DNA of 37,662 nt from Mycolicibacterium moriokaense. Lineage in GTDB: Bacteria; Actinomycetota; Actinomycetes; Mycobacteriales; Mycobacteriaceae. Of this stretch, positions 8,087 through 17,228 are shown in pieces (the first letter of the stretch is position 1; every line of letters starts with the position of its first letter). The stretch is taken from the NCBI RefSeq assembly GCF_003201655.1, contig NZ_QJJU01000040.1, positions 1-37,662 of the forward strand, given 5' to 3'. The translations under genes and the position numbers were made by a program. The notes beneath the pieces were generated by a model. It was not told the origin of the DNA and did not search any database. It worked only from the letters and a program-made list of their open reading frames with translations.

Positions 8087-10753
8087 CTATTTCGAGACGG
8101 CGTTCAGTTCTGCTCGGGCCTGGTCGATTTGGTCGTATGCGTAGGCGGCTATCTCGGCGGTGCTCATTGTCTCGCCCTTGCGGGCAAGTGATTCGTAGGC
8201 CCGGTCGCCAAGGACGGTGTGCAGGTGGGCTGTGGTGGCGGGAAGTTCGGGGTAGGTCGCCACGGTGAAGGGAGTTGACGCGCAACCGGCGATGGTGGCT
8301 GCGGGTTCGTAGCGTCCCATCCGGTCAAGAATCGTAGCGAGGGTAGCCATCGGTGCTCGCATGCCCGCTGGGTTACCCGAGTCGTGGTGATTGTGGATGG
8401 CAACGGCGATGTAGTGCAGCGCGCGAAGCGAGTCACCGTATTCGGCTTCGATTCGGGCATCGAGGACCGCCAGGAATGTCCCGTTGCCGCGGTTGCCGCT
8501 GTCTTCCGCAACCTGCAGCCCGCGGCGACCGGCCTGGAGAGCATCGACCGGATCGGCATCTTGGAGGGCGGCCCCGACGGCGAGCAGCGCGTATGAGAGC
8601 ACCCACGGATTGCCGGTGGCCTCGGCGGCTTCGATCAGCCCAGTGGTGGCTGCGATCGCCTTCTCGTAAGACTGGACGACGGCGAGAGACAAGATGAGGC
8701 AGGTCCTCGACACTGTGTGCGTGTCACGACCGCTCTGAACCCGGCTGCGGCACCATTCGGCGGCCAGTTCAGGCGCGCCTGCGTTGATGTACGCGGTGTA
8801 GAGCAAGCTCTCGATGCCGAACGGCACCTCGCTCCGGCCGCTCTCAACAACCGGGATGACTGCGTCGCTGTAACGCACAGCCGCGTCAACGCGTCCGGAT
8901 GTAAAGCACTGCGACGCGACCACATAGAGGAACGCGAGCCGGGGATGGTCGACAGCGCTGGCTGGCTCGATCACCTCTTCGGCCCAGGCGATGGGCTCGT
9001 ACTTTTCGACGCAATAGCCGAGGAATGCCGCGTAGGTGGCGATGGTGGCGGCATCGTCGAGGTCGCCGCGGTCGGCAGCCCACCGAAAGGCGGTACGCAG
9101 ATTGGCCAGCTCGACGGTCAACCAGTCGTAGGCCTCCCGCTGCCGCGGGCCATCCCACAGCGACATGACGTCGGTCTCACGCGTGGCGAAGTGGTGGGCA
9201 TGCGTGGTGCGCGCCGTGCCGACCTGGCCTGTGGCGGCGAGTTGTTCCTCGGCGAACTGGCGGATCGTCTCCAGCATCGAATACCGAGTGCGCCCCGAGG
9301 AGTGATCGGCCACCATCAGCGACTTGCGCACCAACGCATCCAGCAGGTCCAGCGTCGCGATCTCATCGTCAGAGCCGGTGACGGCTTGAGCACCGGCGAG
9401 GTCGAATCCGCCTGCGAACACCGAACACCGGTTGAGTACCGACTTTTCGCCGTCGTCAAGCAGGTCATAGGACCACGCCACGGCGTGACGCAGTGTTTGA
9501 TGGCGTTCCAACCCGCGGCGAGAACCGACGAGAAGACGGAACCGATCGCCGAGCCGGTCACATACCTCGGTGGCCGTCATCGACTGCATGCGTGACGCTG
9601 CCAACTCGATGCCAAGGGGAATGCCGTCCAGTTGGCGACAAATCTCCACCACCGCTGCTGACTCGCCGGCCGCACCTAACGGAACTTCCTGCCTGACAGC
9701 TGCCGCGCGCTCGATGAACAGCGCCGCCGCCGACGATTGGATACCGTCGGTCAAATCCAACGATGGCACTGCCCAGAGGTGTTCGTCGGCAACCCGAAGC
9801 CCTTCGCGGCTGGTGGCAAGGACATGCACGGTCTGCGAGTGAGAAAAGATTGCTTCGATGATGTCCGCCGCGGGGTCGAGAACATGCTCGCAATTGTCGA
9901 AGACCAACAGCCGCGACCGGCCTTCCAGCGCGGCGGCCACCGACTCACTGACGGTCTTACCGGGTTGCTGGGTGATGCCCAGCACCGCGGCCACCGCGTC
10001 GGGCACTGATGCAGGATCAGTGACGGCTGCGAGTTCGAAAACCCAAACGCCGTCGGGGAACTCATCGGCCAATTGTGCCGCGACTTCTAATGCCAGGCGC
10101 GTCTTGCCAACTCCGCCTACCCCGGTCAGCGTAACCAACCGGTGAGACCGCACCGCGGTCGTGATCGCGTCGACCTCGGACTCGCGCCCAATCAAGCTCG
10201 TGGTCGCCGGACGCAGGTTTCCCGGCGTCGTATCGAGTGCCCGCAGCGACGGAAACTCCACGCGAAGTCCCGCTGACCGGACTTGAAACACCCCAACCGG
10301 TATCGGTACATCCCGCAGTCGTCGCGGCCCCAGATCCAGAAGATCAACCCCGCTGAGCAATCCCGCTGTCGAATCGGCGACCAAGATCTGACCCCCGTGC
10401 CCTGCGGCCATCACCCGGGCGGCGCGGTTGAGCACCGTGCCGAAATAATCACCGTCTCGAAGCTCAGCCTCCCCGGTCGCGATACCCATCCGCACCGGTA
10501 ACTCAAGAGCTAGCTGGGCCTTAACAGCCGCGTCGACAGCGGACCGCGGGGACGCGAACGCAGCGACCACACCATCACCGGTATGGCTGAATAGGAAGCC
10601 GTCTTGCGATTCGATCGCGGTTTGAAGCACCTGATCGTGCTTAGACAGGGCCGCCCGCATCGCTTCCGCATCGGCTTCCCACCGACGAGTCGATCCCTCG
10701 ATGTCGGTGAACAGGAACGTCACGACCCCCGAAGGTCGGTCCCCCGCGGACAC
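8087..10753 (-). CDS. Class III cyclase / NB-ARC ATPase / TPR regulator, copy 3
   Basis: About 888 aa, the only minus-strand member of this family here. Order: cyclase domain (FTDIEGST, SHTGDGVVAAF, LNRAARV), NB-ARC ATPase (GVGGVGKTRLALE, LLVFDNCEH, IPLGIELAASR), TPR-like C-terminus. It carries a few extra residues around SSAAALFIERAAA compared with copies 2 and 4. The second GTG is taken as the start from the CATCCT spacing; GTG 10759 is the alternative. The gene lies between R2 and R3, which both keep + orientation, so the gene is inverted relative to the repeats when compared with copy 4. Its promoter element travelled with it. Confidence 0.85.
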   Translation of the reverse strand: MSAGDRPSGVVTFLFTDIEGSTRRWEADAEAMRAALSKHDQVLQTAIESQDGFLFSHTGDGVVAAFASPRSAVDAAVKAQLALELPVRMGIATGEAELRDGDYFGTVLNRAARVMAAGHGGQILVADSTAGLLSGVDLLDLGPRRLRDVPIPVGVFQVRSAGLRVEFPSLRALDTTPGNLRPATTSLIGRESEVDAITTAVRSHRLVTLTGVGGVGKTRLALEVAAQLADEFPDGVWVFELAAVTDPASVPDAVAAVLGITQQPGKTVSESVAAALEGRSRLLVFDNCEHVLDPAADIIEAIFSHSQTVHVLATSREGLRVADEHLWAVPSLDLTDGIQSSAAALFIERAAAVRQEVPLGAAGESAAVVEICRQLDGIPLGIELAASRMQSMTATEVCDRLGDRFRLLVGSRRGLERHQTLRHAVAWSYDLLDDGEKSVLNRCSVFAGGFDLAGAQAVTGSDDEIATLDLLDALVRKSLMVADHSSGRTRYSMLETIRQFAEEQLAATGQVGTARTTHAHHFATRETDVMSLWDGPRQREAYDWLTVELANLRTAFRWAADRGDLDDAATIATYAAFLGYCVEKYEPIAWAEEVIEPASAVDHPRLAFLYVVASQCFTSGRVDAAVRYSDAVIPVVESGRSEVPFGIESLLYTAYINAGAPELAAEWCRSRVQSGRDTHTVSRTCLILSLAVVQSYEKAIAATTGLIEAAEATGNPWVLSYALLAVGAALQDADPVDALQAGRRGLQVAEDSGNRGNGTFLAVLDARIEAEYGDSLRALHYIAVAIHNHHDSGNPAGMRAPMATLATILDRMGRYEPAATIAGCASTPFTVATYPELPATTAHLHTVLGDRAYESLARKGETMSTAEIAAYAYDQIDQARAELNAVSK

Positions 10754-10759
10754 TCGCAC

Positions 10760-10838
10760 AGGATGTCACAAAATGCCCACGTCAACCGGCCAATCGCGAC
10801 AGAGTTTCGAGACTCTCGCATGTCGTCTGTTTCGAGAC
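10760..10838 (-). promoter_or_regulatory. Conserved upstream element and leaderless promoter, NB-ARC cyclase 3
   Basis: Read on the minus strand: GTCTCGAAAC, then GCGAGAGTCTCGAAAC, TTGACG (complement of 10780-10785), a 14-nt spacer and CATCCT (complement of 10760-10765), with the GTG 6 nt further on. CGAGAGTCTCG is an almost perfect 11-bp palindrome here, the best copy of the putative operator. Confidence 0.5.
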
Positions 10839-11128
10839 GATCAGATTAGACATTGGGCTTCGCGTACTTCGAGGCCGGCGACGCTGTGCATTGGCGTCGC
10901 GTCGACGAACTGGTGATTGATATGACCTTTTTGCCATTCGGATGGCGCGCCTTCATCGGGCCGAATATCGACAGCCAGAACGTGCCAGGCACCGCATACG
11001 ATCCGTTTCTCGGTGGCTCTCCTGGGCGCAGGCAACTGCATTCCGTGTGCGCCGACGATTGAGGCCTGACCGACTGCTAGATCGCGCGTGCCATCCTACG
11101 TGCAGTGAAATATGTTGTGCTGCACTGC
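10839..11128. other. Intergenic region, possible small ORFs only
   Basis: This stretch lies between the divergent NB-ARC 3 promoter and R3. Both strands hold a short open frame (a TTG-initiated + frame from 10853 and a - frame ending at 10841) but neither has a convincing ribosome-binding site or a family I recognise. It could contain a gene remnant. Confidence 0.4.
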
Positions 11129-11177
11129 AACTCGCCGCAGTTAACTGGTAACGGTGCGTGCTCAAGAGGTGCGAGTT
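11129..11177 (+). repeat. 49-bp array repeat R3
   Basis: AACTCGC, CGCAGTTA, CTGGTAACGGTGCGTG, CTCAAGAGGTGCGAGTT. It contains the CAGTTAACTG palindrome. The left flank GAAATATGTTGTGCTGCA fits the family. The right flank GTTGTTGCGGCG is the same as after R1, and both lead into a LipJ-like gene. Confidence 0.9.
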
Positions 11178-11243
11178 GTTGCGGCGACGCTGTCGACGAA
11201 TGCCTGAAGGACAGCTTGTTTCAGCTCGTTGCAAGAGACGAAA

Positions 11244-11268
11244 TTCGACCCGCTCCTCGGCTTAGACT
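11244..11268 (+). promoter_or_regulatory. Leaderless promoter of LipJ-like gene 2
   Basis: TTCGAC (11244-11249), 13 nt, TAGACT (11263-11268), then 6 nt to the ATG. It is essentially identical to the promoter of LipJ-like 1, and similarity between the two loci continues upstream to the repeat. Confidence 0.6.
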
Positions 11269-11274
11269 TCAGCA

Positions 11275-12594
11275 ATGTTCTCGGAGACGCGCTATGCCCT
11301 CAACGGGGACTTGCACGTCGCCTATCGCACGTCAGGTGAAGGTCCTCGTGACATCGTGTTCGTCCCGAACTGGTTCTTCTGCTGCGAGGTTCTTCCGGAG
11401 CTACCGTCCGTTCAAGGGTGGGTCGACGCGATGTCATCGCTCGGGCGACTGATCTTCTTCGACCAGCCGGGCACGGGAGTGTCCGATCCGGTCACGGCGG
11501 GCGCCCTGCCGACTTTGGAGCAATGGGCCGACAGCATCACCGCGGTGCTCGACGATCTCGGGAGTCGCGAAGCGATCCTCGTCGCGTTCGACGGGGCGTT
11601 CGCGCCAGCGGCGCTGTTCGCGGCAACATATCCGTCGCGCACCACCGCGCTGGTCGTGTTGGATGGCTACGCGGATCCGCGTCAGGAAATCCCTGATCGG
11701 TTGCCCCCCGAAGAAGTCGTCGCTGCCGGTTCCGCCGCGTGGGGAACCGGCGAGTTTGCACATGTGCTTAATCCGGACATGCCGTGGAATGAGGACGTCC
11801 GGGCTGGCTGGGCTCGAATGGAACGCTTGGCGGCAAGCCCTGGAACCGTCGCTCAAATGATGCCGCTCGTCGCCGAGTTAGACGTGCGGGCGGTCCTGCC
11901 GACAGTTCGCGTGCCAACCCTTATCCTCCAGCACTCCGACGACGTAGCAATTCCGCCCGCGCAAGGCAAGTACCTCGCCGATCACATATCAGGCGCGAAA
12001 TACGTTGAGCTGCCGGGGCGCAACTTCTACCACTTCGTTGAACCGTGGCGGGATTCCTTCCAGGAAATCGCCCAATTCCTCACGGGCGAGCAGGCCGACG
12101 TAGCCGATGATCGGGTTCTCGCCACCGTCCTGTTCACCGACATCGTGGACTCGACGCGCCGGGCCGCCGAGATGGGTGACCGTGACTGGCGTGCCTTGCT
12201 CGACGCGCACGACGCCGTCGTTCGGGCGCAGCTCGCCCGTCTCCGAGGCCGCGAGGTAAGCACGTCGGGAGACAGCTTCCTTGCGATGTTCGACGGCCCT
12301 CAGCGGGCGATCCGCTGCGCGATGTCCATCCGCGACGCGGTCCAGTCCCTCGGCATCGAGGTGCGCGCCGGGTTGCATACCGGCGAGTGCGAGCTCCGCG
12401 GCGAGGACATCGGCGGTATCGCCGTGCACATCGGCGCACGCGTGAGCGCCCTGGCAGGGCCGAACGACGTGCTCGTGTCCAGTACGCTGCGCGACCTCGT
12501 GATCGGGTCAGGGCTCGAGTTCGAAGACCGCGGCGCTCACCAGCTCAAGGGCGTACCCGGCGAATGGCATCTCTTCGCCGTCGCCTCTGCATAA
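11275..12594 (+). CDS. LipJ-like alpha/beta hydrolase-fold / class III cyclase fusion, copy 2
   Basis: 439 aa, collinear with copy 1. The hydrolase-fold domain covers about residues 1-275, with acid LQHSDD and His FYHFVEP kept. The residue at the nucleophile position (106, in VAFDGAFAP) is Asp. An Asp nucleophile exists in epoxide hydrolases and dehalogenases, but the surrounding elbow is not like theirs, so activity is uncertain. The C-terminal cyclase has LFTDIVDST, VSTSGDSFLAMF (Ser replaces Asn of copy 1 at one position, with Thr and Ser leading to GDS) and VHIGARV. The leaderless ATG is shared with the paralogues. It lies alone between R3 and R4; homology with copy 1 covers promoter, gene and flanking repeat, so the whole unit was probably duplicated. 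Confidence 0.87.
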   Translation: MFSETRYALNGDLHVAYRTSGEGPRDIVFVPNWFFCCEVLPELPSVQGWVDAMSSLGRLIFFDQPGTGVSDPVTAGALPTLEQWADSITAVLDDLGSREAILVAFDGAFAPAALFAATYPSRTTALVVLDGYADPRQEIPDRLPPEEVVAAGSAAWGTGEFAHVLNPDMPWNEDVRAGWARMERLAASPGTVAQMMPLVAELDVRAVLPTVRVPTLILQHSDDVAIPPAQGKYLADHISGAKYVELPGRNFYHFVEPWRDSFQEIAQFLTGEQADVADDRVLATVLFTDIVDSTRRAAEMGDRDWRALLDAHDAVVRAQLARLRGREVSTSGDSFLAMFDGPQRAIRCAMSIRDAVQSLGIEVRAGLHTGECELRGEDIGGIAVHIGARVSALAGPNDVLVSSTLRDLVIGSGLEFEDRGAHQLKGVPGEWHLFAVASA

Positions 12595-12669
12595 GGAGCG
12601 AGAGAGGCATCGACGTGGACAGCTCAACAGATCGGCCGGCGATCACTGATTTACGTTGTACTGCAAAGC

Positions 12670-12718
12670 AACTCGCTACCTTTAGCTGGTAACGGTGCGT
12701 GTTCACCAGGTGCGAGTT
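12670..12718 (+). repeat. 49-bp array repeat R4
   Basis: TACCTTTA subtype, as after the other LipJ-like genes: AACTCGC, TACCTTTA, GCTGGTAACGGTGCGTG, TTCACCAGGTGCGAGTT. The left flank TTACGTTGTACTGCAAAGC fits the family. It lies between LipJ-like 2 (+) and a minus-strand hydrolase. Confidence 0.9.
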
Positions 12719-12852
12719 GGCTGGATACTGGTCAAGCCGGTTTCGCGCGGGGAGCGCCTGCGGATACCGCACCATCGTGATGTGCGCCGCAGCGCCACCC
12801 AGTGGCATGCCCAAGGAGCCGCACCGGCCCGACGTCCAAGCGCATCCAGCGC

Positions 12853-13770
12853 TTACACGGTGGGAGGTGACAAGGGCTGATCGGGAGGCGGATCAGCTAG
12901 CGCTGCCAACATCTCGGTGATGAGCTGTTTTGGACAGTCCAGCGTCAGCATGTGGTTGGCGTTCGACATCAGTTGCGTGTGCACGTTGGGAATGTGCTTC
13001 TGAGCGCGCGCAAGAGCGGGTTTCGCTCCGCCTCGGTAGATGACCTCCCGGTCGCCAATCAAGACGGTCACCCGCGCGTGGAGTCGTCGCAGTTCATCGT
13101 CGGTGAGGACAGTCGGCGGCATCATCTCCCGCCGCATCGACCGGCAGGCCATGAAGTTCTCCGCAATGAGCTCTACGCCCGGATCTGACATCGCATCGGG
13201 CGTGGCGGACACCCACTGCATCGCACGGCGGGCCAGGAACCGTGACCGCAGCAGGCCCGGCGCCAGCATTCTGGCGAAGAACTGGGCAGGAAAGGGAGCC
13301 AGAGTCGCGCCCGGACTGAGGAGCACGAGATGGCTGACACGTTCCGGTGCGCGCAGCGCCAGCAGCGCCGCGAGCCAGCCGCCGTAGGACAGGCCAGCGA
13401 CCCGCGCCTGCGTGATCCCGAGCGCGGAAAAGATCTGCTGCAACCAGTCGACGTAGTCGGCTGCGTCGCCGATAAGCTGGACGGCCACGCTCTTGTTCGC
13501 ATCGGTAATCGTGTCGATGCAGTAGCAGCGATACGAGTCGGCGAGCTCCGTGATAATCGGGCTCCACATCGTCAAGGTTGCGCTGGCGCCGTGGAGAAGG
13601 ATCAGTGGCGGCGCCGAGGGCGGGCCGCTGACGGCGACGTGAGTCTGTCCAAACGCCGTCTCGACGTCGTGCTCCTCGCAGGGGACCGGCCAACTGCGCA
13701 TAATCGACTCATACTTCGCGATGAACTGCGCCCGCTGCTGGGGACCGCGGAAAGGCGAGAGGTTCGCCAT
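12853..13770 (-). CDS. Alpha/beta hydrolase
   Basis: 305 aa from an ATG preceded by AAGGAC about 5 nt upstream; the frame stays open a further 156 bp upstream but those codons lack family features. Alpha/beta hydrolase signature: ILLHGASATLTMW (oxyanion region), nucleophile elbow AGLSYGGW, acid in VLIGDREVIY and catalytic His in SNANHMLTLD. It is a predicted cytoplasmic serine hydrolase; the substrate is not evident. Unlike the LipJ-like neighbours the catalytic triad is intact. It is convergent with LipJ-like 2 and sits alone between R4 and R5, both in + orientation. Confidence 0.85.
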   Translation of the reverse strand: MANLSPFRGPQQRAQFIAKYESIMRSWPVPCEEHDVETAFGQTHVAVSGPPSAPPLILLHGASATLTMWSPIITELADSYRCYCIDTITDANKSVAVQLIGDAADYVDWLQQIFSALGITQARVAGLSYGGWLAALLALRAPERVSHLVLLSPGATLAPFPAQFFARMLAPGLLRSRFLARRAMQWVSATPDAMSDPGVELIAENFMACRSMRREMMPPTVLTDDELRRLHARVTVLIGDREVIYRGGAKPALARAQKHIPNVHTQLMSNANHMLTLDCPKQLITEMLAALADPPPDQPLSPPTV

Positions 13771-14246
13771 GTTTGTCCTTGTATGTCTTGCTGATGTGGG
13801 TTCGACCGTTTGCGGGTGATGGTAGCTCCGCCACGATCGACCCGACGGGAAATGATGAACCAACAGTTGCGGAGTTTGCTGGCAAGGTACGAACTCCGGC
13901 AACCCTGGTTCAACGACTCGGCTCAAGCCCGCCTTGATGGCGAAACCCGTGGCGGTGGCCGGCCCCCTCCGCTGCCATCACGGTATCCCGCGCGTAACGC
14001 GAGCAGAGGTTCAAGGTAACGAATTATATTGTGGCGGAACGCAACTCGCAGCAGTAACTGGTAACCGTGCGTGCTCATGAGGTGCGAGTTCCTCCGTGGT
14101 GCCGTACGGGTGTGGTTCTCATCTCTATGCCCTGATGTACCGGCCGGGATTCATGGTCCGCCGGTCGCGTCAAGACGTCATCGCCAAGCTCGCCACCGCG
14201 GCGACCTGGCCCAGTACGGCATTCCTGCTGATCGACAGGCGAGAGC
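13771..14246. other. Intergenic region holding R5
   Basis: Apart from R5 and the start of the NB-ARC 4 control region, I see no gene here. A 13-bp sequence just after R5 (14104-14116, GTACGGGTGTGGT) recurs exactly after R11 (24091-24103). Confidence 0.5.
14043..14090 (+). repeat. 48-bp array repeat R5
   Basis: One base shorter than the norm: AACTCGC, AGCAGTA (one T missing, which breaks the CAGTTAACTG palindrome), CTGGTAACCGTGCGTG, CTCATGAGGTGCGAGTT. The left flank GAATTATATTGTGGCGGAA fits the family. Confidence 0.88.
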
Positions 14247-14325
14247 GTCTCGATAGAGACGAGTTGCGACAGTCTCGAAAGTCAGTCGCGATTGGCCTGT
14301 TGACGTGGGCATTTTGTGACATCCT
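14247..14325 (+). promoter_or_regulatory. Conserved upstream element and leaderless promoter, NB-ARC cyclase 4
   Basis: GTCTCGATAGAGACGAG, then GACAGTCTCGAAAGTC, TTGACG (14300-14305), 14 nt, CATCCT (14320-14325), and a GTG 6 nt later. GTCTCGATAGAGAC is a palindrome with 5-bp arms (GTCTC/GAGAC), so this copy has an inverted repeat at the first motif rather than the second. Confidence 0.5.
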
Positions 14326-14331
14326 GTGCGA

Positions 14332-16980
14332 GTGTCCACGGGGGACCCGCCTTCCGGTGTTGTGACGTTCCTGTTCACCGACATCGAGGGATCGACTCGT
14401 CGGTGGGAAGCAGACGCGGAAGCGATGCGGGCGGCCCTGTTCAAGCATGACGAGGTGCTTCGGATCGCGATCGAATCCCACGACGGCTTCGTATTCAGCC
14501 ACACCGGTGATGGTGTGGTCGCTGCGTTCGCGTCCCCGCGGTCCGCGATCGACGCGGCTGTTCAGGCTCAGTTGGCCCTCGAGTTGCCGGTGCGCATGGG
14601 TATTGCGACCGGGGAGGCTGAGCTTCGGGACGGAGACTATTTCGGCACGGTACTCAACCGCGCCGCACGGCTGATGGCCGCAGGACACGGTGGTCAGATC
14701 CTGGTCGCCGACTCGACAGCCGGACTGCTCGGCGGGGTTGACTTGGTGAACCTGGGTCCGCGGCGGTTGCGTGACCTGCCGAACCCGATCACTGTTTTTC
14801 AGCTGCATGCGCCGGGCCTGGGTATGGAGTTTCCGCCATTGCGGGGAGTCGACTCGAATCCTGGGAACTTGCGGCCCGCGATGACAAGTTTGATCGGACG
14901 CGACAACGAGGTCTGCGATGTCCAAGCGGCCGTGCACTCCCATCGGTTGGTGACAATGGTCGGCGTAGGCGGGGTAGGCAAGACCCGGCTTGCGTTGGAA
15001 GTCGCGACACAGTTGGCCGACGAATTTGTCGACGGGGTATGGGTTTTCGAGTTGGCTGCGGTCGCTGATCCTGCGGCGGTACCCGATGCGGTCGCGGCGG
15101 TGTTGGGCATCACTCAACAACCTGGCAAGAGCGTCAGCGAGTCGGTGGCTTGCGCCTTGGAGGGCCGGTCGCGGCTGTTGGTGTTCGACAACTGTGAGCA
15201 CGTTGTTGACAGCGTCGCGGATCTGGTGGAGGCGATCCTGGCGTCCTCGGCGACGGTGAAGGTCTTGGCCACCAGTCGTGAGGGCATCGGCGTGGCTGAC
15301 GAGCAGTTGTGGCGGGTGCCTTCGCTGGACGTCGGTGCGGCCAAGGAGTTGTTTGTGGAACGGGCACGGAGCGTAATTTCGGGCGCGTCGGCTGATGAGA
15401 CGACCGCCGTTGAGGACGTGTGTCGTCGTCTCGACGGGATCCCGTTGGCGATCGAGTTGGCGGCCTCGCGGATGGCGTCGATGACGGCGGCAGAGGTGCG
15501 TGACCGTCTCGATGACCGATTCAAACTACTGGTGGGATCGCGGCGCGGATTGGAGCGCCACCAGACGTTGCGCCACGCGGTGGGGTGGTCGTATGACCTT
15601 CTCGACGACGCCGAAAAGACAGTGCTGGCCCGCTGTTCGGTCTTCGCGGGCGGATTTGACCTGCAAAGCGCGTGCGCGGTAGCCGGATCGAATGATCTCG
15701 ACGAGTACGCCATCCTCGATCTGCTGGACGCGCTGGTGCGCAAGTCGCTCCTGGTTGCCGACCGGTCAACCGGGCGGACCCGATACTCGATGCTGGAGAC
15801 GATCCGCCAGTTCGCCGAGGAGCAACTCGTTACCGGCGGCGAAGCCACCGCGGTACGGACGGCGCATGCGCGCTACTTCGCCGGGCGCGAAGCTGACGTC
15901 CTGGCTTTGTGGGACAGCCCCCGCCAACGGGAGGCCTACGCGTGGTTTGGCGTCGAGCTGGCCAATCTGCGCGCGGCGTTTCGGTGGGCAGCCGATCAGG
16001 GCGACCTTGACGATGCCGCCACCATCGCGACCTACGCGGGATTGCTTGGCTTCTGGGTCGAAAACTACGAACCCGTGGCGTGGGCCGAAGAGTTGATCGA
16101 GCCAGCGTGCGCTGTGGACCATGTCCGGCTGGCCTTCCTGTATGTGATTGCCTCGCAGTGCTATACATCCGGGCGCGTTGACGCGGCTGTGCGTTACGGC
16201 GACGCCGCCCAGCTGGTGATCGGCAGTGGCGGCGATGAGGTGCCGTTCGGATTGGAGGGCATGCTCGTCGGCGCGTACATGGCCGTCGGTCAGCCCGAAC
16301 GATGGGTCGAGTTGTGCCGTGCCCAGCTCGCACGCGGTCGCGACACTCATGGGATCATCAGGGCAGTTCTGGTCGTCGGACTGGCGATGGCCGGCTCCGG
16401 TGAGGAGGCGAGGGCCGCCGCGACCGGTCTGGTCGACGCCGCCGAGGCCACCCGCAACCCCTTTGTGCTGTCGTTCGCCCTCCACGCCTACGGTTACGCG
16501 TTCCTCGACGCGGATCCGGCGGGCGCGCTGGACGCCCTGTGTCGGGGTCTGGCGATCGCCCAAGACAGCGGGATCCGCGCCAACGAGTCCTACCTTGCGG
16601 TCACTTTGTCCCGGCTCGAGGCCGAACGCGGGGACCCGCTGGCCGCGCTCGACTACTTGACTCTGGCGATACGCAACTACCATGAGGCGGGTAACACCGC
16701 CACCATCGGCAACCCGCTGGCTGTCCTCGCCACCTTCTTCGACCGGCTCGGGGGCTACGAACCCGCCGCCACGATCGCCGGTTTCGCGTCAACACACTTC
16801 GCTGTGGCGTTGGTGCCTGAAACCGTCACCACCACTGCCCATCTGCGTACCGCCCTCGGTGACCAAGCCTACGAATCACTCGCGCGAAAGGGCGAAAAGA
16901 TGAGCACCGCCGAGATAGTGACCTACGCCTACGACCAAATCGACCAGGCGCGGACAGAACTGAACGCTGTCTCCGATTAG
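14332..16980 (+). CDS. Class III cyclase / NB-ARC ATPase / TPR regulator, copy 4
   Basis: About 882 aa with the family layout: cyclase (FTDIEGST, SHTGDGVVAAF, LNRAARL), ATPase (GVGGVGKTRLALE, LLVFDNCEH, IPLAIELAASR) and TPR-like C-terminal half. Its ATPase domain is nearly the same as in copy 2, with long exact DNA matches, although the two genes lie 11 kb apart and in different flanking contexts. This indicates recent duplication or gene conversion. The start is the second GTG from promoter spacing; GTG 14326 is the alternative. The 3' end has lost the GTCTCGAAATAG sequence shared by other copies (it reads GTCTCCGATTAG). It lies between R5 and R6. Confidence 0.85.
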   Translation: MSTGDPPSGVVTFLFTDIEGSTRRWEADAEAMRAALFKHDEVLRIAIESHDGFVFSHTGDGVVAAFASPRSAIDAAVQAQLALELPVRMGIATGEAELRDGDYFGTVLNRAARLMAAGHGGQILVADSTAGLLGGVDLVNLGPRRLRDLPNPITVFQLHAPGLGMEFPPLRGVDSNPGNLRPAMTSLIGRDNEVCDVQAAVHSHRLVTMVGVGGVGKTRLALEVATQLADEFVDGVWVFELAAVADPAAVPDAVAAVLGITQQPGKSVSESVACALEGRSRLLVFDNCEHVVDSVADLVEAILASSATVKVLATSREGIGVADEQLWRVPSLDVGAAKELFVERARSVISGASADETTAVEDVCRRLDGIPLAIELAASRMASMTAAEVRDRLDDRFKLLVGSRRGLERHQTLRHAVGWSYDLLDDAEKTVLARCSVFAGGFDLQSACAVAGSNDLDEYAILDLLDALVRKSLLVADRSTGRTRYSMLETIRQFAEEQLVTGGEATAVRTAHARYFAGREADVLALWDSPRQREAYAWFGVELANLRAAFRWAADQGDLDDAATIATYAGLLGFWVENYEPVAWAEELIEPACAVDHVRLAFLYVIASQCYTSGRVDAAVRYGDAAQLVIGSGGDEVPFGLEGMLVGAYMAVGQPERWVELCRAQLARGRDTHGIIRAVLVVGLAMAGSGEEARAAATGLVDAAEATRNPFVLSFALHAYGYAFLDADPAGALDALCRGLAIAQDSGIRANESYLAVTLSRLEAERGDPLAALDYLTLAIRNYHEAGNTATIGNPLAVLATFFDRLGGYEPAATIAGFASTHFAVALVPETVTTTAHLRTALGDQAYESLARKGEKMSTAEIVTYAYDQIDQARTELNAVSD

Positions 16981-17063
16981 ACCATATACGAGCGCCTCAT
17001 GACATCGTATCGAAAGACGCGCTACTCGACAGTCATCTGCTGAATGATTGTGTGGCACAACGT

Positions 17064-17113
17064 AACGCGCACTGGTTTAACTGGTAACGGTGCGTGTTGA
17101 ATAGGTGCGAATT
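17064..17113 (+). repeat. 50-bp array repeat R6 (diverged)
   Basis: AACGCGC, ACTGGTTTAA, CTGGTAACGGTGCGTG, TTGAATAGGTGCGAATT. One base longer than normal, with changes in both arms (AACGCGC and GCGAATT) that no longer pair perfectly. It overlaps an open frame that runs into the monooxygenase gene. Confidence 0.82.
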
Positions 17114-17228
17114 CCTGCGCGGGGAGCGAGGAGGGCGCGGTTTGTTTGTCGGCATGCACCGAGCGGGATTTGCTGGTGCCTCTACCGCGCTTCCGGCATG
17201 GAGGATAGCGTTTCTACCTATTGATGAG

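Noticed and set aside
10841..11062. Overlapping short frames on both strands as real genes
   Set aside because: No start signal, no recognisable family and no way to choose between the strands.
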